Shown here: piece after piece, positions 53,609-64,000 of the stretch
How positions within the stretch are numbered: the first letter of the stretch is position 1
Layout: each line of letters opens with the position of its first letter
Assembly: GCA_963735955.1 (NCBI GenBank)
Contig: CAVTND010000016.1
Coordinates: forward strand, 62,001 to 126,000
DNA from: CAVTND01 sp963735955
Lineage (GTDB): Bacteria > Pseudomonadota > Gammaproteobacteria > Burkholderiales > Burkholderiaceae_F
Direction: 5' to 3'
DNA length: 64,000 bases
The notes under the pieces: model-generated
What the model was told of the DNA's origin: nothing
The model's database searches: none
Seen by the model: only the letters and a program-made list of their open reading frames with translations
Translations under genes and position numbers: made by a program

Positions 53609-53630
53609 CGCTAGCGCGAAGGCGCTAGCG
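53609..53630. repeat. Perfect hairpin between thiD and rubredoxin
   Basis: CGCTAGCGC, loop GAAG, GCGCTAGCG: nine perfect base pairs in the 166-base divergent region. No T-run follows, so it is not a terminator. It may be an operator for either gene. Confidence 0.5.
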
Positions 53631-53731
53631 GTGACTTATTAGGCCACGTTATGATGCCTCGCTAAGTATCTGATTTTAGCCGCTCACCGTTTGAACGTTT
53701 GCCGGCGGCACGCTTAAGTTTTCCGGGCTTG

Positions 53732-53914
53732 ATGACGACAACAGTGGGGACAAAAACCTGGATGTGCCTGATCTGCGGCTGGATATACGACGAAGCTGCA
53801 GGACTGCCCGACGAGGGCGTAGCTCCCGGGACACGCTGGGAAGACCTGCCGCCCAACTGGACTTGTCCGGAATGCGGAGCGCGCAAGGAAGACTTCGAAA
53901 TGGTCGAAATCTGA
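53732..53914 (+). CDS. Rubredoxin
   Basis: 60 residues from ATG 53732. A small electron carrier with one iron held by four cysteines, visible as WMCLICGWIYDEAAGLPDEG and WTCPECGARKEDFEMVEI. Length and motif are standard. It stands ahead of pilG, an arrangement common in betaproteobacteria although no functional link is known. The partner reductase is not in the window. Confidence 0.95.
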   Translation: MTTTVGTKTWMCLICGWIYDEAAGLPDEGVAPGTRWEDLPPNWTCPECGARKEDFEMVEI

Positions 53915-54067
53915 CCTCGGAGTAGCGGTTTTCAGAGCGGCTCACCAAGGCGTCATCGGTTACAAAGCCGGGATCGGTCAAAACTTGGGCCCGCACCATG
54001 CCTGCCAAACGACCAGACGTCGGTTGGGGGCAAGCTTGCGGCAGGCCGGTTGAGGAGTGGACACGAC

Positions 54068-54463
54068 ATGCCTGCACAGGACTTCACGGAAATTCGCGGC
54101 AAGAGAGTCATGGTGATCGATGATTCGAACACCATACGCCGCAGCGCGGAGATTTTTCTATCGCAGGCCGGCTGCGAGGTGATCCTTGCGCAGGACGGGT
54201 TCGAAGCCCTGTCGAAGATCAACGACCATCAACCGAGCATCATTTTTTGCGACATTCTGATGCCTCGTCTCGACGGCTACCAGACCTGTGCGCTGATCAA
54301 GCGCAGTCCACGCTTCCACAAGACACCGGTAGTGATGCTGTCGTCGAAGGACGGCCTGTTCGACCGCGCGCGCGGTCGCATGGTCGGCTCGAGCGAATAC
54401 CTGACCAAACCATTCACCAAGGACAGTTTGCTGACCGCTGTGCGTCAGCACTCGATGAGTTGA
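54068..54463 (+). CDS. pilG: Twitching motility response regulator PilG
   Basis: 131 residues from ATG 54068, a single receiver domain. The acidic pair is in MVIDDSNTIRRSAEIFL and the phospho-acceptor in IIFCDILMPRLDGYQTC. The terminal lysine is in YLTKPFTKDSLL. It receives phosphate from ChpA (PilL) and governs type IV pilus extension. It is first in the pil-chp cluster. Confidence 0.93.
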   Translation: MPAQDFTEIRGKRVMVIDDSNTIRRSAEIFLSQAGCEVILAQDGFEALSKINDHQPSIIFCDILMPRLDGYQTCALIKRSPRFHKTPVVMLSSKDGLFDRARGRMVGSSEYLTKPFTKDSLLTAVRQHSMS

Positions 54464-54494
54464 TTGTGTTGCAAGGGCCTTGCGGGGAGGGCCG

Positions 54495-54860
54495 ATGCCT
54501 ATAAAGAAAGTACTGATCGTCGATGATTCGCCGACAGAACGGCTGTTTCTGACGGAGCTGCTGACTCGTCAGGGCTTTGTCGTCACGACCGCCGAAAGCG
54601 CAGAAGACGCACTGTCCAAGGTCAAGGCGGTAGCGCCGGACCTGATCCTGATGGACGTGGTGATGCCGGGACAGAACGGCTTTCAGCTGACGCGCACCTT
54701 GTCGAAGGATCCGGCGACCCAGGAGATCCCCGTGATCATGTGCACCAGCAAGAACCAGCAGACCGATCGTATCTGGGGTCTGCGCCAGGGCGCGCGCGAC
54801 TACATCACGAAGCCGGTCAAGCCCGACGAGCTGTTCGAGAAAATTGCGGCGATCGGCTGA
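54495..54860 (+). CDS. pilH: Twitching motility response regulator PilH
   Basis: 121 residues from ATG 54495, preceded by GGGGAGG. A single receiver domain: VLIVDDSPTERLFLTELL, acceptor in LILMDVVMPGQNGFQLTR, lysine in YITKPVKPDELFEK. It is the second CheY-like protein of the Pil-Chp pathway, thought to act as phosphate sink or to oppose PilG in pilus retraction. pilI follows after seven bases. Confidence 0.93.
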   Translation: MPIKKVLIVDDSPTERLFLTELLTRQGFVVTTAESAEDALSKVKAVAPDLILMDVVMPGQNGFQLTRTLSKDPATQEIPVIMCTSKNQQTDRIWGLRQGARDYITKPVKPDELFEKIAAIG

Positions 54861-54867
54861 CAGCTCC

Positions 54868-55404
54868 ATGGCCCTCAAATCTGAAGCCAATGCTCGTCAG
54901 CTGGTCAAGCTGCGCGAGTTTTCGACCCAGCTGGCGCAGCGCCTCAAGGATGCGCCCAACCGGCCGACCGAGCCGACCCGGCTGGCCATACGTATCGGCA
55001 CCGAAAATTACCTGGTTGAAATGGGTCTGGCCGGGGAAATCGTCGCCTTGCCTGAAATCGCGAGCGTGCCATGGACCAAGCCCTGGTATCGCGGTCTCGC
55101 GAATGTGCGCGGTCGACTGATCGGCGTGGTCGACCTGCTCCAGTTGGCCGGACGCGAACCTTTGCCGATCGAACAGGCGCAACAGATTCTCGTGCTGAAC
55201 GAATCGCTTGGAATCCATGCCGGCATTCTGGTGACCCGTGCATTCGGTATCCGCAATCTGAAGGACCTGGATGAGGTCGAGCGGCTGAACGGTCGCGAAG
55301 CCTGGGAGCATCTGCGCTATCGCGACCTCGAAGGAATGACATTCACCGAGCTCAATCTGCGCGAACTAGCGGCAGCGCCGATTTTCACGGCCATTGGCGC
55401 ATGA
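54868..55404 (+). CDS. pilI: Chemotaxis adaptor PilI (CheW domain)
   Basis: 178 residues. A CheW-like coupling protein linking the receptor PilJ to the kinase ChpA. The domain starts near residue 33 (RLAIRIGTENYLVEMGLAGEIVALPEI). Other landmarks are PWYRGLANVRGRLIGVVDLLQL, then ILVLNESLGIHAGILV. It ends 113 bases before pilJ. Confidence 0.92.
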   Translation: MALKSEANARQLVKLREFSTQLAQRLKDAPNRPTEPTRLAIRIGTENYLVEMGLAGEIVALPEIASVPWTKPWYRGLANVRGRLIGVVDLLQLAGREPLPIEQAQQILVLNESLGIHAGILVTRAFGIRNLKDLDEVERLNGREAWEHLRYRDLEGMTFTELNLRELAAAPIFTAIGA

Positions 55405-55516
55405 AGAACTGCGCACACGATGGTGACGCAGGTCGCGCCGCGCGAACGCATGCCGGTCGCCGCATCGAGTCAGTTGCGGCAAGCGGACCGGCAAGGAAGC
55501 AGGGGCGGAGGGTCAG

Positions 55517-57775
55517 ATGAAACTGGACATGGGGGCGCTGTTCAAGCGCAAGGCGAAGAGCGACGTGCCGCGCAACCGCGGGAGTTCGGATCTGCTCCGC
55601 AGTGTGACGACGGGCGATGTCAAACCGCCGCTGAAGCCTGCACCGAGGACCGTGATGATCGACCGGCCGGGATCGGAGGGCGCGACCATGCGGATGCTCG
55701 ACCGCCTGCTCGCGTTCGAATTGCCCGTGATCGGCACCAAGCCGGTCAATACGCAGGTGCAGGTGCTGCTGACCCTGCTTGGTTTTTGCTTCTTCGTGGT
55801 GGTCATGGTTCTGCTGTACGACAACCGGGTCGGCAGCAACGGCGCACTGCAGACGCAGATCATCGGCGACACGCTGATGCACTCGCAGCGACTGGCCAAG
55901 GCGGCTCCGAATGCGGTGGAAGGCAATCGCGATGCTTTTGCAGAGCTGCGCGAGAGTCAGGACGCGATCCAGCTCAACCTGGAGGCCCTGGCCAATGGCG
56001 ATCCGCTGCGCGGCGTTTCGCGCGCCGACCCTGACAATCAGCCGGGCCTCGCCAAGCTGATTGAGCGCTGGCGTCCCAGCCAGGAGGCAGCCTCGGTCAT
56101 CATCCGCAACCAGGCCGCGCTGATCGCCTTTGGCGACGTTATCAAGAAGATCAACGAAGCCAGTCCGCGGCTGCAGCAACTGACCGAGGAGATCACTGCG
56201 TTCAAGCTGCAGGCCGCCGCACCCGCACGTGAAATCGCCACGGCGGCCCAGCTTGTCACTTTGACGCAGCGTCTCGGCAAGAGTGCCAACTCGCTGGTAG
56301 CGGGCAGCGCCGCCAATGCGGAGGTGGCCTTGACTCTCGGTCGCGACATCACCCAGTTTCGCGACCTGACCCAGGCCCTGCTTTCGGGTTCGGATGCCCT
56401 GCGCCTGGCGCCGACCACTGACAGTGAGACACGTGCGCGTCTGCAGGAACTCACCAAGGTCTATGCCGAGTTTCAAAGTTCGATCACCGGCACTATCGGC
56501 AGCCTCAGCATGATCGTGCAGTCCAAGGAAGCCGAGATCACGATCCTGCGCGACTCGGAAGGCCTGCGACAGGACATTGGCAAGATGGGTGCACAGCTGG
56601 CCGAGGAGCAGGTCGCGCGGCGCGTCAACTTCTTTGTCATGGCGGTCTTCGGCGCCGGCCTGCTGTTGTGTGCGTTCGCCATCGTCAAGGTGCTGCTCGA
56701 GGACACGCGGCAGCGCGCCGCCGAGTCCGAGATTCAGAGGATGCAGGCTGAGCGGCTTGAGCAGGATGCCAAGCGCACCAACGAACAGAACCAGGCGGCG
56801 ATTCTGCGGCTGATGAATGAGCTGCAGGAAGTCGCCGACGGCAATCTGACGGTTCAGGCCACGGTGTCGGAGGACATCACCGGCGCCATCGCCGATTCGG
56901 TCAACTACACGGTCGAGGAGTTGCGCGGGCTGGTCGGCCGCATCAACAACACCGCCGAGCAGGTGAACACGGCGTCGACCGCGGCGCGCGACATCGCAAC
57001 GCGTCTCTTGACCGCTTCCGAGGCACAGTCGAAGGAGATCAAGGACACCGGCGACAAGGTGCTGAAAATGGCATCGCAGATCAACGATGTGTCCAAGAGC
57101 GCCGGCGAGTCGGCCAAGGTGGCCCGCGCGTCGCTGGATGCCGCCGAGCGCGGCCAGCGCGCGGTGTTCAACCAGATCGCCGGCATGAACGAGATCCGCG
57201 AGCAGATTCAGGAAACGTCCAAGCGCATCAAGCGGCTCGGCGAATCGTCGCAGGAGATCGGCGAGATCGTTGAACTGATTACCGACATCACCGAGCAGAC
57301 CAACGTCCTGGCCCTGAATGCGGCGATCCAGGCGGCGTCCGCCGGTGAGGCCGGGCGTGGCTTCTCGGTCGTCGCCGAAGAGGTGCAGCGCCTCGCGGAT
57401 CGCTCGGCCGAAGCGGCGAAACAGATCGGCGCGCTGGTGCGCACGATTCAGACCGATACGCAGGACGCGGTCGCGGCGATGGAGAAAAGCACGCAGGGGG
57501 TGGTCGAGGGAACCAAGCTTTCCGACGCCGCGGGCAACGCGCTCGGCGACATCGGTCGGGTCTCGCGCCAGCTGACCGAACTGATCGAGCGCATCGCCAG
57601 CTCGACCAATGACCAGGCGCAGTCGGCCGGCGGCGTGGCGCAGTCAATCGAACGCATCCTGACGGTGACCGAGCAGACCTCGCAGGGAACGCGCCAGGCC
57701 GCGCAGTCGATCGGCCAGCTGGCCACGCTGGCGCGCGAGCTGAAAGCCTCGGTTGCGCGTTTCCGCGTCGGCTGA
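55517..57775 (+). CDS. pilJ: Twitching motility methyl-accepting chemotaxis protein PilJ
   Basis: 752 residues. A cytoplasmic N-terminal segment of about 78 residues is followed by the first membrane helix (VQVLLTLLGFCFFVVVMVLL). Then come the periplasmic PilJ sensor domain, a second helix near residue 370 (FFVMAVFGAGLLLCAFAIV), HAMP-like linkers and the signalling domain. The hairpin tip reads DITEQTNVLALNAAIQAASA followed by GEAGRGFSVVAEEVQ. It senses surface or ligand cues for type IV pili. No pilK methyltransferase gene follows it. Confidence 0.95.
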   Translation: MKLDMGALFKRKAKSDVPRNRGSSDLLRSVTTGDVKPPLKPAPRTVMIDRPGSEGATMRMLDRLLAFELPVIGTKPVNTQVQVLLTLLGFCFFVVVMVLLYDNRVGSNGALQTQIIGDTLMHSQRLAKAAPNAVEGNRDAFAELRESQDAIQLNLEALANGDPLRGVSRADPDNQPGLAKLIERWRPSQEAASVIIRNQAALIAFGDVIKKINEASPRLQQLTEEITAFKLQAAAPAREIATAAQLVTLTQRLGKSANSLVAGSAANAEVALTLGRDITQFRDLTQALLSGSDALRLAPTTDSETRARLQELTKVYAEFQSSITGTIGSLSMIVQSKEAEITILRDSEGLRQDIGKMGAQLAEEQVARRVNFFVMAVFGAGLLLCAFAIVKVLLEDTRQRAAESEIQRMQAERLEQDAKRTNEQNQAAILRLMNELQEVADGNLTVQATVSEDITGAIADSVNYTVEELRGLVGRINNTAEQVNTASTAARDIATRLLTASEAQSKEIKDTGDKVLKMASQINDVSKSAGESAKVARASLDAAERGQRAVFNQIAGMNEIREQIQETSKRIKRLGESSQEIGEIVELITDITEQTNVLALNAAIQAASAGEAGRGFSVVAEEVQRLADRSAEAAKQIGALVRTIQTDTQDAVAAMEKSTQGVVEGTKLSDAAGNALGDIGRVSRQLTELIERIASSTNDQAQSAGGVAQSIERILTVTEQTSQGTRQAAQSIGQLATLARELKASVARFRVG

Positions 57776-57842
57776 TCCAGGCCAGTTACGAATTGAGCTA
57801 GGCACGATCTGCGCCAGGGACGATTTGCGCTAAGGAAAAGAG

Positions 57843-60800
57843 ATGCCCGAGAAACACGATCCCAATCAGCTGGTCGGCACGGCGCCGGACATAGCGCCCC
57901 TGGCCTGGGTCATCGATGAGATCCGTGCCTCGCTGGCTGAAGCGATCAACGGACTCAAGGCATTTCTTGCTAACAAGCAGGATGTTGACAGCGTGCGCAA
58001 TGCGCGCAATTTGGTGCACCAGGCCAATGGCGCACTGCAACTTTTAGATCTGCGCGGTGTGGCATTGGTGACCGATGCGGTCGAACAGCTGACCCGACGC
58101 TTCGAGGCCGAGCCGAAGGAATGCCTGCCGGCGGGCGTGCGCACGGTAGAGACCGCGCTTGCCGCCGTGGTGGCCTACCTTGAAGGGCTGCTCTCGGGAC
58201 GCCCGAACCAGCCAATCCGGCTCTTCCCCTATTACCGCGATGTTCTGCAGTTGAACCGGGCCAACCGGGTGCATCCGGCCGACCTGATCTTTCCTGATCT
58301 GTCGCGGCGGCCGGCGTTCCACCACATCGAAGTGCGCCACTTCACGCCAGAGCAGCTGAAGGAGCGGCGTGCCCGCTTTGAACTCGGCCTGCTGGGATTC
58401 CTGCGCAATGTCGGTGATACCGCTGCCCGCCGGCGCATGCGCGAAGCACTGGCCGAAGTCGAGCATCTGCCGCAGCGTGGGCTGGCGCGCAGTTTCTGGT
58501 GGATCGTGCGCGGTCTGCTCGAATCGATCGAGGTGGGCAGTTTGCCGATCGACGTGGATTTGAAACGCGTGCTTGCGCGTCTGAATCTGCAGCTGCGTCG
58601 GCTGATCGAAGGTGGCGGTGCGGTGGCCGAACGCCTGATGATCGATGCGCTGTTTTACGTCGGCCGCGCCGACAGCTCCACGCCGCGGGTCGCAGAGATC
58701 AAGCGCCTGTACGGACTGGAAGCGCTGATTCCGGATGACTTCGAGCGAGCCTCACTGACGGCGCTGGATGCTGACGCACTGCGATCACTGAAGGAAGCGC
58801 TGGCTCAGGCCAAGCAGCTCTGGGGCCAGATCGTCGCCGGCGCTCCTGACGCATCAAAGTTCCAGCAGGAAATCTCGCTCGCGCGCGGCTCGGCCGCCAA
58901 GCTGGCTGCACGCGCTCTGGTCGCCACGATCGATGCCATAGGCAAGGCAACGCGCGACTTCAGCAAGCTGGCACCGGCACAACGCGAACCGCTCGGCATC
59001 GAAGTGGCCTCGGCGCTGCTGTTTGCCGATCTGGGCGTCGATGAACTGCCGCAGACCGACTCCGAATACGAAGGTCGCGCCCAACTGGTTATTCAGCGTT
59101 TGATGAAGGCGCACGCCGGCCAGCCATTGCCGGATGCAGGACCGTGGATGTCGGAGCTGGCGCGTCGGGCCCAGGATCGACTGACGATGGGCACCGTGGT
59201 CGGCGAAACGCAGGCCACCTTGCGCGATATCGAGCAGCGCCTCGACCGCTTCTTCCGCAATCCGGCGGATCGCGCCGACCTGCCGACGACCACCGGTATG
59301 TTCGACCAGGTCTGCGGTGTGTTGTCGCTGCTCGGATACGAGGACCCGGTCGCCGCCCTGCGCAATGTCCAGGAGTCGATTGGTCGATTTGCGGACGCCA
59401 CCGTTCCGCCAGAACCGGCCGAGTTCAGCCGCATTGCGCAGAACCTTGGTGCGGTCGGCTTTTTCGTCGAAAGCCTGGGCCAGGACAGCGAACGGCCACG
59501 CGGGATGTTCCACTATGACCCCGATGCCGGGATATTCAGCGCCGAGCTGGGCCAACTGACAAGCGATGACACGGTCGCTGCACCGGCCGACGAGGAGTAC
59601 CACGCGGCACCGCGCACGATCGACATTCGGGTGCCGGAGCCCAAGCGCACCGATAACGTCGAGACCGCCGCGCGCAAGACCCTGCACGCGGCACACCTGC
59701 AGGCCGCGCGCCTGGTTCAGGTCGCCGGCGATGCGCGTGCAATCGGTGAACTGGATCGCCTGTTGCCGACACTGGCGAACGAAGCCGACCTGCTCGACAA
59801 CGAGTTGCTGAAGACCAATGCAGCGCGTGCGCTGCAACTGCTGTCGCAGCTCAAGGAGACCCATCGGCACGAGGATGCAATTGAACTCGAAGCCTTGCTG
59901 GCGCCGCCGAAGGCAGTCGAAACTCCGCCGCCAACCGCGCCATTGCCGTCGTCACAAGCCGCCGCCGACAGCGAACTGCGCGATATCTTTGTTGAAGAAG
60001 CGCGCGAGGTCCTTGACAGCATCATCGACCACCTTGCCCAGCTGCGCGCGCAGCGCGATGACAAGGCGAACCTGACTACCGTTCGGCGCGCGTTCCATAC
60101 GCTGAAGGGATCAAGCCGCATGGTCGGCTTCAAGCACATCGGCGAAGGTGCCTGGGGCGTGGAGCAATGCTTCAATCTCTGGCTCGCGCAGGAGCGGCCT
60201 GCCTCCGATGATCTGCTCGACCTGGCGGACGGCGCGCAAAAAGTAGTCCGCGCCTGGATCGACACGATCGACCACGACCCGTTCGCAACAATTGATCCCA
60301 CGCCCCTGGTGCTGGCCTCGCAGCGTGTACGCGAAGGCGGCATGTTCGAAATGGAGGGTGTGCCGCCCGGAGAAACGCTCCCAAAGCCTGAGGGCAGCGC
60401 GCCGATAGCAGTGCTGGCCGCGCTGCCGGAAGCGGCAACGATCCCCACTGCGGTCGTAGCCGACGTCGCCGACGAGCATGCGGGCCAGTCGGTTGACAGC
60501 AGCCTGACCGCCTTTTCCGCTGAGCAGTTGCCGCCTTTGGTCGAACCGGTCGACGGCGATGCTGCGCAGGGCGTCACCCTGCCGTTCGAGCTGCCGGAGT
60601 CATTCGAGGTCGAGCCGGAGTCCGAGCAAATTTCGGTCGATTTGACCGATTCCGAAGAAATCAAACGGATCGGCCCGCTCGAGATCAGTCACGGCCTGTA
60701 TTCAGTGTTTCTGACTGAAGCTGACGAATGTGTGCGCGTCCTCGCGCAGGATATCGCCGAGTGGCGCTATGAGCCCGCCAGGCCGGTCACGCCGACTTTG

Positions 60801-63696
60801 GTGCGGCGCGCGCACTCACTGTCCGGAATTTCGAAGACGGTGGGGCTGATGCCGCTCGTTGCGATCGCCGATCCGCTCGACGATCTGATGCATGCGCTTT
60901 CTGGCCTCAATCCGGCGCGACACTTCGAGCTCAGCGCCGCGCAGTTCGACACTCTGGAACGGGTGATCGAACACGCCCGCAACATGCTGGGTCAATTCGC
61001 CGCGAGCGTGTATCCGGACGACGCACCGCTCGACGCCGGCGCAGTGGCGGACCTGGTGTCGGTCGTGCGTGCGGCGAGCGCGCTGCATGAGGAAATCTCG
61101 CCTCCCGCGGTGCCGTCCTTCGACGAGCTTCCGGCGCTGATGTCGGGCCCAGTGGTGCCCGTGTTGGCACCCAACTACGAACCTGAAGCACTGGTGCTTG
61201 ATCAGCCGATCAAGGCCGAAGCGAAGCCACTCATCCATGCGGAGTTCGCGCGACGTGTTGCCGAAGCCGCCGGGACCGATGCCGCGACAGAAACCGCCGA
61301 TGTCGACGAGGGCGAGCAGTCTGAAGCTGAGAGCCGCAGCGGTGCGCGGGTGCGCGACGAACTCGATGCGGATCTGCTGCCGGTGTTCCTGACCGAAGCG
61401 GCTGACCTGATGCCCTCGCTCGCGCCGTCCTTGCGCGGCCTGGCAGCCGACCCCAATGACCGCGAGCTGGCGCGCGATCTGATGCGCCGGCTGCACACCG
61501 TCAAGGGCAGCGCACGGATGGCCGGTGCGATGCGACTGGGCGAGCTGGTACACGAGATGGAAACGCGGATGGAAGCCGCGATGCAGTTGAGCGATGTTCC
61601 ATCAGTTGTCGTCGACGAACTGCAGCAGCAGTACGACCAGGCCATGGCCCTGTACGACGAGCTGCAGCATCCCGGTGCGCTTGCGCCCACCGCCGAGACC
61701 GAGGCAGCGCCAACCCTGGCGCCCGTCATCGACCTCGCTGCTGCGCGCGCCGAAGCCAAACCCGAGGGCCGGGCTGAGCGGACGCCCGCTTTGCCGGCCG
61801 GTATGGAAGCATCGATGCCAGTCGCTGCGGCTGCCACGCCGACGGCGGCGTTCATTCGCGTGCGCTCCGACATACTCGACAAGCTGGTCGATCAGGCGGG
61901 CGAGGTGTCGATTGCACGCTCGAAGCTTGAGAACGAAGTCGGCACGATCAAGGGTTCGCTGACCGATCTGACGGAAAACATCCAGCGCCTCCGCGGCCAG
62001 TTACGCGAGGTTGAAATCCAGGCCGAAGCCCAGATCCAGGCCCGCAGCGACCGCCTGTCGCGTGAGTCGGCCGATTTCGATCCGCTCGAGTTCGACCGCT
62101 ATACGCGCCTGCAGGAACTGACGCGCCTGCTTGCCGAGTCGGTCGAAGATGTAGCCATGGTCCAGAGCAACATGCTCAAGGGACTGCAGATGGCCGACAC
62201 CGACCTGACCTCGCAGTCGCGCCTGACACGTGATCTGCAGCAGCAGTTGATGCGGGTGCGGCTGGTGCCCTTTTCCACCGTCTCGGAGCGCCTCTACCGA
62301 GTTGCCCGGCAATCGGCCAAGGAACTGGACAAGCGCGTCAGCCTCGACATCCGGGGCGCGGCGACCGAAATCGATCGCGGCGTGCTCGAGCGCATGGTGG
62401 CACCTTTCGAGCACCTGATCCGCAACGCGATCGTGCATGGGCTGGAAGTCGCCCCAGGAACGCGTGGCCAGCGGCAAGTCGGAGACCGGCGAGCTGACGC
62501 TTGACGTGCGGCAGGAGGCCAACGAGATCATCGTCGTCATCAGCGATGACGGCGCCGGCCTCAATCTCGAACGCATCCACGCGCGCGCCGTCGAGCGCGA
62601 GCTGATCTCACCGCAGCAGGAACTGTCGGACCGTGAGCTGATGGATCTGATCTTCCTGCCGGGCTTCTCGACGGCGACCGAAGTCACCGAACTGGCGGGC
62701 CGGGGCGTCGGCATGGACGTAGTGCGCGCCGAACTCTCGCAGTTCGGCGGCCGCATTGCGGCGTCGAGTGAAACCGGCCGCGGAACGCGCTTCACGCTGT
62801 ACCTGCCGATGACACTGGCGGTCGCCCAGGTCGTGCTGGCGCGGGTTGGAGGCCGCCGCTATGCGTTGCCGGCTGGAATGGTCGAGCAGGTGCGCCGCTA
62901 CCGACCGACCGTGCTGCTGCCTTCGCTGGCAGACGGGATGATCGAAATTCCTCCGATCGGCACCGTGGTGCTGCGGCCGCTCGCCCAATTGATCGGCGAA
63001 GAGACCACGGGTCACCTCGCCAAGCAGACGCCGGTGGTGCTCCTGCGCTCGGGCGACGACCGTCTGGCGATCACCGTCGAAGACGTATCGAGCAACCAGG
63101 AGGTGGTGGTCAAAAACGTCGGCGTGCAGGTTGCGCGCCTCGCGGGGATACTCGGCGCCACGATTCTCGGCAGCGGCGAAATCGTGTTGATCATCAATCC
63201 GGTGCAGCTGATCGCGCGCGCGCCCGAGCCGCCGCCGATCTTCGAGCAGGAACTGCGCGCGGAAGTGAAGGCTGCGCCCGGGCGCTCCCAGCCGGTGACG
63301 GAAATCGGCGCGCCGGTCACCACGCGTGTCATGGTGGTCGACGATTCACTGACCGTGCGGCGGGTGACCCAGCGCCTGCTCGAGCGCAATGGTTACGAAG
63401 TCATGCTGGCGAAGGACGGTGTCGATGCACTGCGCCAGCTGCAGGATCTGAGGCCCGACGTCATGCTGGTCGACATCGAAATGCCGCGCATGGATGGCTA
63501 CGATCTGACCCGCAATGTTCGAGGCAATGCCGAGACTGCGAAGATTCCGATCATCATGATCACTTCGCGCACGGCAGAGAAGCACCGGAGCATGGCGTTC
63601 GAGCTCGGGGTAAACCAGTACCTCGGCAAGCCCTACCAGGATGAGGAACTGCTGAGTTTCATTCGCCAGTACAGCAGCGAGAAGGCCAGCGTCTAG
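57843..63696 (+). CDS. chpA: Hybrid chemosensory histidine kinase ChpA/PilL (one frameshift)
   Basis: About 1950 residues after correcting one extra base near 62446; as given the first frame stops at 62504 and the rest follows from about 62450 to 63696. N-terminal PilL-type domain (ARNLVHQANGALQLLDL). Histidine phosphotransfer sites at residues 752 (RRAFHTLKGSSRMVG), 991 (RRAHSLSGISKTVG) and 1218 (RRLHTVKGSARMAG). Dimerisation and kinase domain (FEHLIRNAIVHGLE, DDGAGLNLERI, GRGVGMDVV), CheW domain, and C-terminal receiver (VVDDSLTVRR, MLVDIEMPRMDGYDL). It drives the PilG/PilH phosphorelay. Confidence 0.94.
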
Positions 63697-64000
63697 CGAT
63701 CAGGCTTCGGCTGGTTCGATTCGACTCCTTCGAACCGGCCATTTCGAATCTGGCCTATTCGACCAGGCCGTGTCTTGATCGCGTAGTGGGTAAGTTCAGC
63801 GTTGCTGCCCATCCCCATTTTCTCGAGGATGCGCGCCCGATAGACGCTGACGGTCTTTGGGCTCAACGCCAGTTCTTCCGCGATGTCGGCCAGGCGCTTG
63901 CCCGAGGCGATCAGCTTCAGGGTCTGGAATTCGCGGTCCGACAGCTTTTCGTGCAGCGCGACGTCCTCGTCCGGCGCGTTGAGATTCTCGATCAGCGCCT
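63693..64000 (-). CDS. LuxR/NarL-type response regulator, C-terminal part (truncated by window edge)
   Basis: Minus strand, about 101 residues visible, upstream part outside the window. The HTH reads LSDREFQTLKLIASGKRLAD, then IAEELALSPKTVSVYRARIL and EKMGMGSNAELTHYAIKT. This is the DNA-binding domain of NarL/FixJ-family regulators such as UvrY/GacA/BvgA. A polar tail of about 25 residues (RPGRIGQIRNGRFEGVESNQ) follows the domain. Its stop codon interlocks with that of chpA in CTAG (63693-63696), so the genes are fully convergent with no terminator between them. Confidence 0.88.
   Translation of the reverse strand, partial: ALIENLNAPDEDVALHEKLSDREFQTLKLIASGKRLADIAEELALSPKTVSVYRARILEKMGMGSNAELTHYAIKTRPGRIGQIRNGRFEGVESNQPKPDR

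Overview
The window is a high-GC chromosomal segment from a betaproteobacterium. Evidence for this is the gene order rplM-rpsI / erpA / anmK-M23 peptidase <> tyrS, the run nrdR-(hsp20)-ribD-ribE-ribBA-ribH-nusB-thiL-pgpA-pncC-pyrF, the block hemL-thiE-thiD-rubredoxin-pilG, a Bug-type solute receptor, a Gram-negative general porin and a bacterial Coq7. I cannot name the genus. No plasmid, phage or integron backbone is visible.

Layout. 1-6.6 kb: the end of a molybdopterin oxidoreductase, a PaaK-like adenylating enzyme, a lipoprotein metallopeptidase, fadD and three proteins of unknown function. 6.8-14.3 kb: a MITE-like repeat, a four-gene minus-strand cluster (Bug receptor, unknown protein, nucleotidyltransferase, YjdF-like membrane protein), glpK-glpD and a porin. 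14.6-19.3 kb: coq7, an OsmC protein, a candidate small RNA, rplM-rpsI, a block of palindromic repeats, a DUF6776-type protein, a bactofilin and erpA. 19.4-28 kb: anmK and an M23 peptidase, divergent from tyrS-dtd-PEBP, then glyA, nrdR and two hsp20 genes. 28-36 kb: the riboflavin/nusB/thiL/pgpA/pncC run, a fluoroacetate-dehalogenase-like hydrolase and pyrF. 36-45.5 kb: dacB, two successive DUF1800+DUF1501 gene pairs, another MITE copy and a lone Cas6e-like gene. 45.7-53.6 kb: groES-groEL behind a CIRCE element and a sigma-32-like promoter, a redoxin, a DsbD/ScsB protein, hemL, thiE and thiD. 53.7-64 kb: rubredoxin and the twitching-motility chemosensory set pilG-pilH-pilI-pilJ-chpA, ending at a convergent LuxR-type response regulator that runs off the window.

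Two things stand out. First, several dispersed palindromic elements sit exactly on gene boundaries. MITE copy 2 ends on the base before the tyrS ATG, a 167-bp near-perfect palindrome ends two bases before the glyA ATG, and a three-hairpin REP-like unit carries the ribosome binding site of pgpA. MITE copy 3 supplies the stop codon of the Cas6e-like gene, and copy 1 ends at the stop codon of the YjdF-like gene. Second, the consensus contains many single-base indels, concentrated at about 29.7-35 kb and 39.8-48 kb with isolated cases elsewhere. They split genes that should be essential (groEL, thiL, nusB, ribE, coq7) as well as chpA. Because the conserved protein reappears in another frame each time, I read most of them as sequence errors. 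The second DUF1800/DUF1501 pair and the Cas6e-like gene are hit so densely that real decay cannot be excluded.
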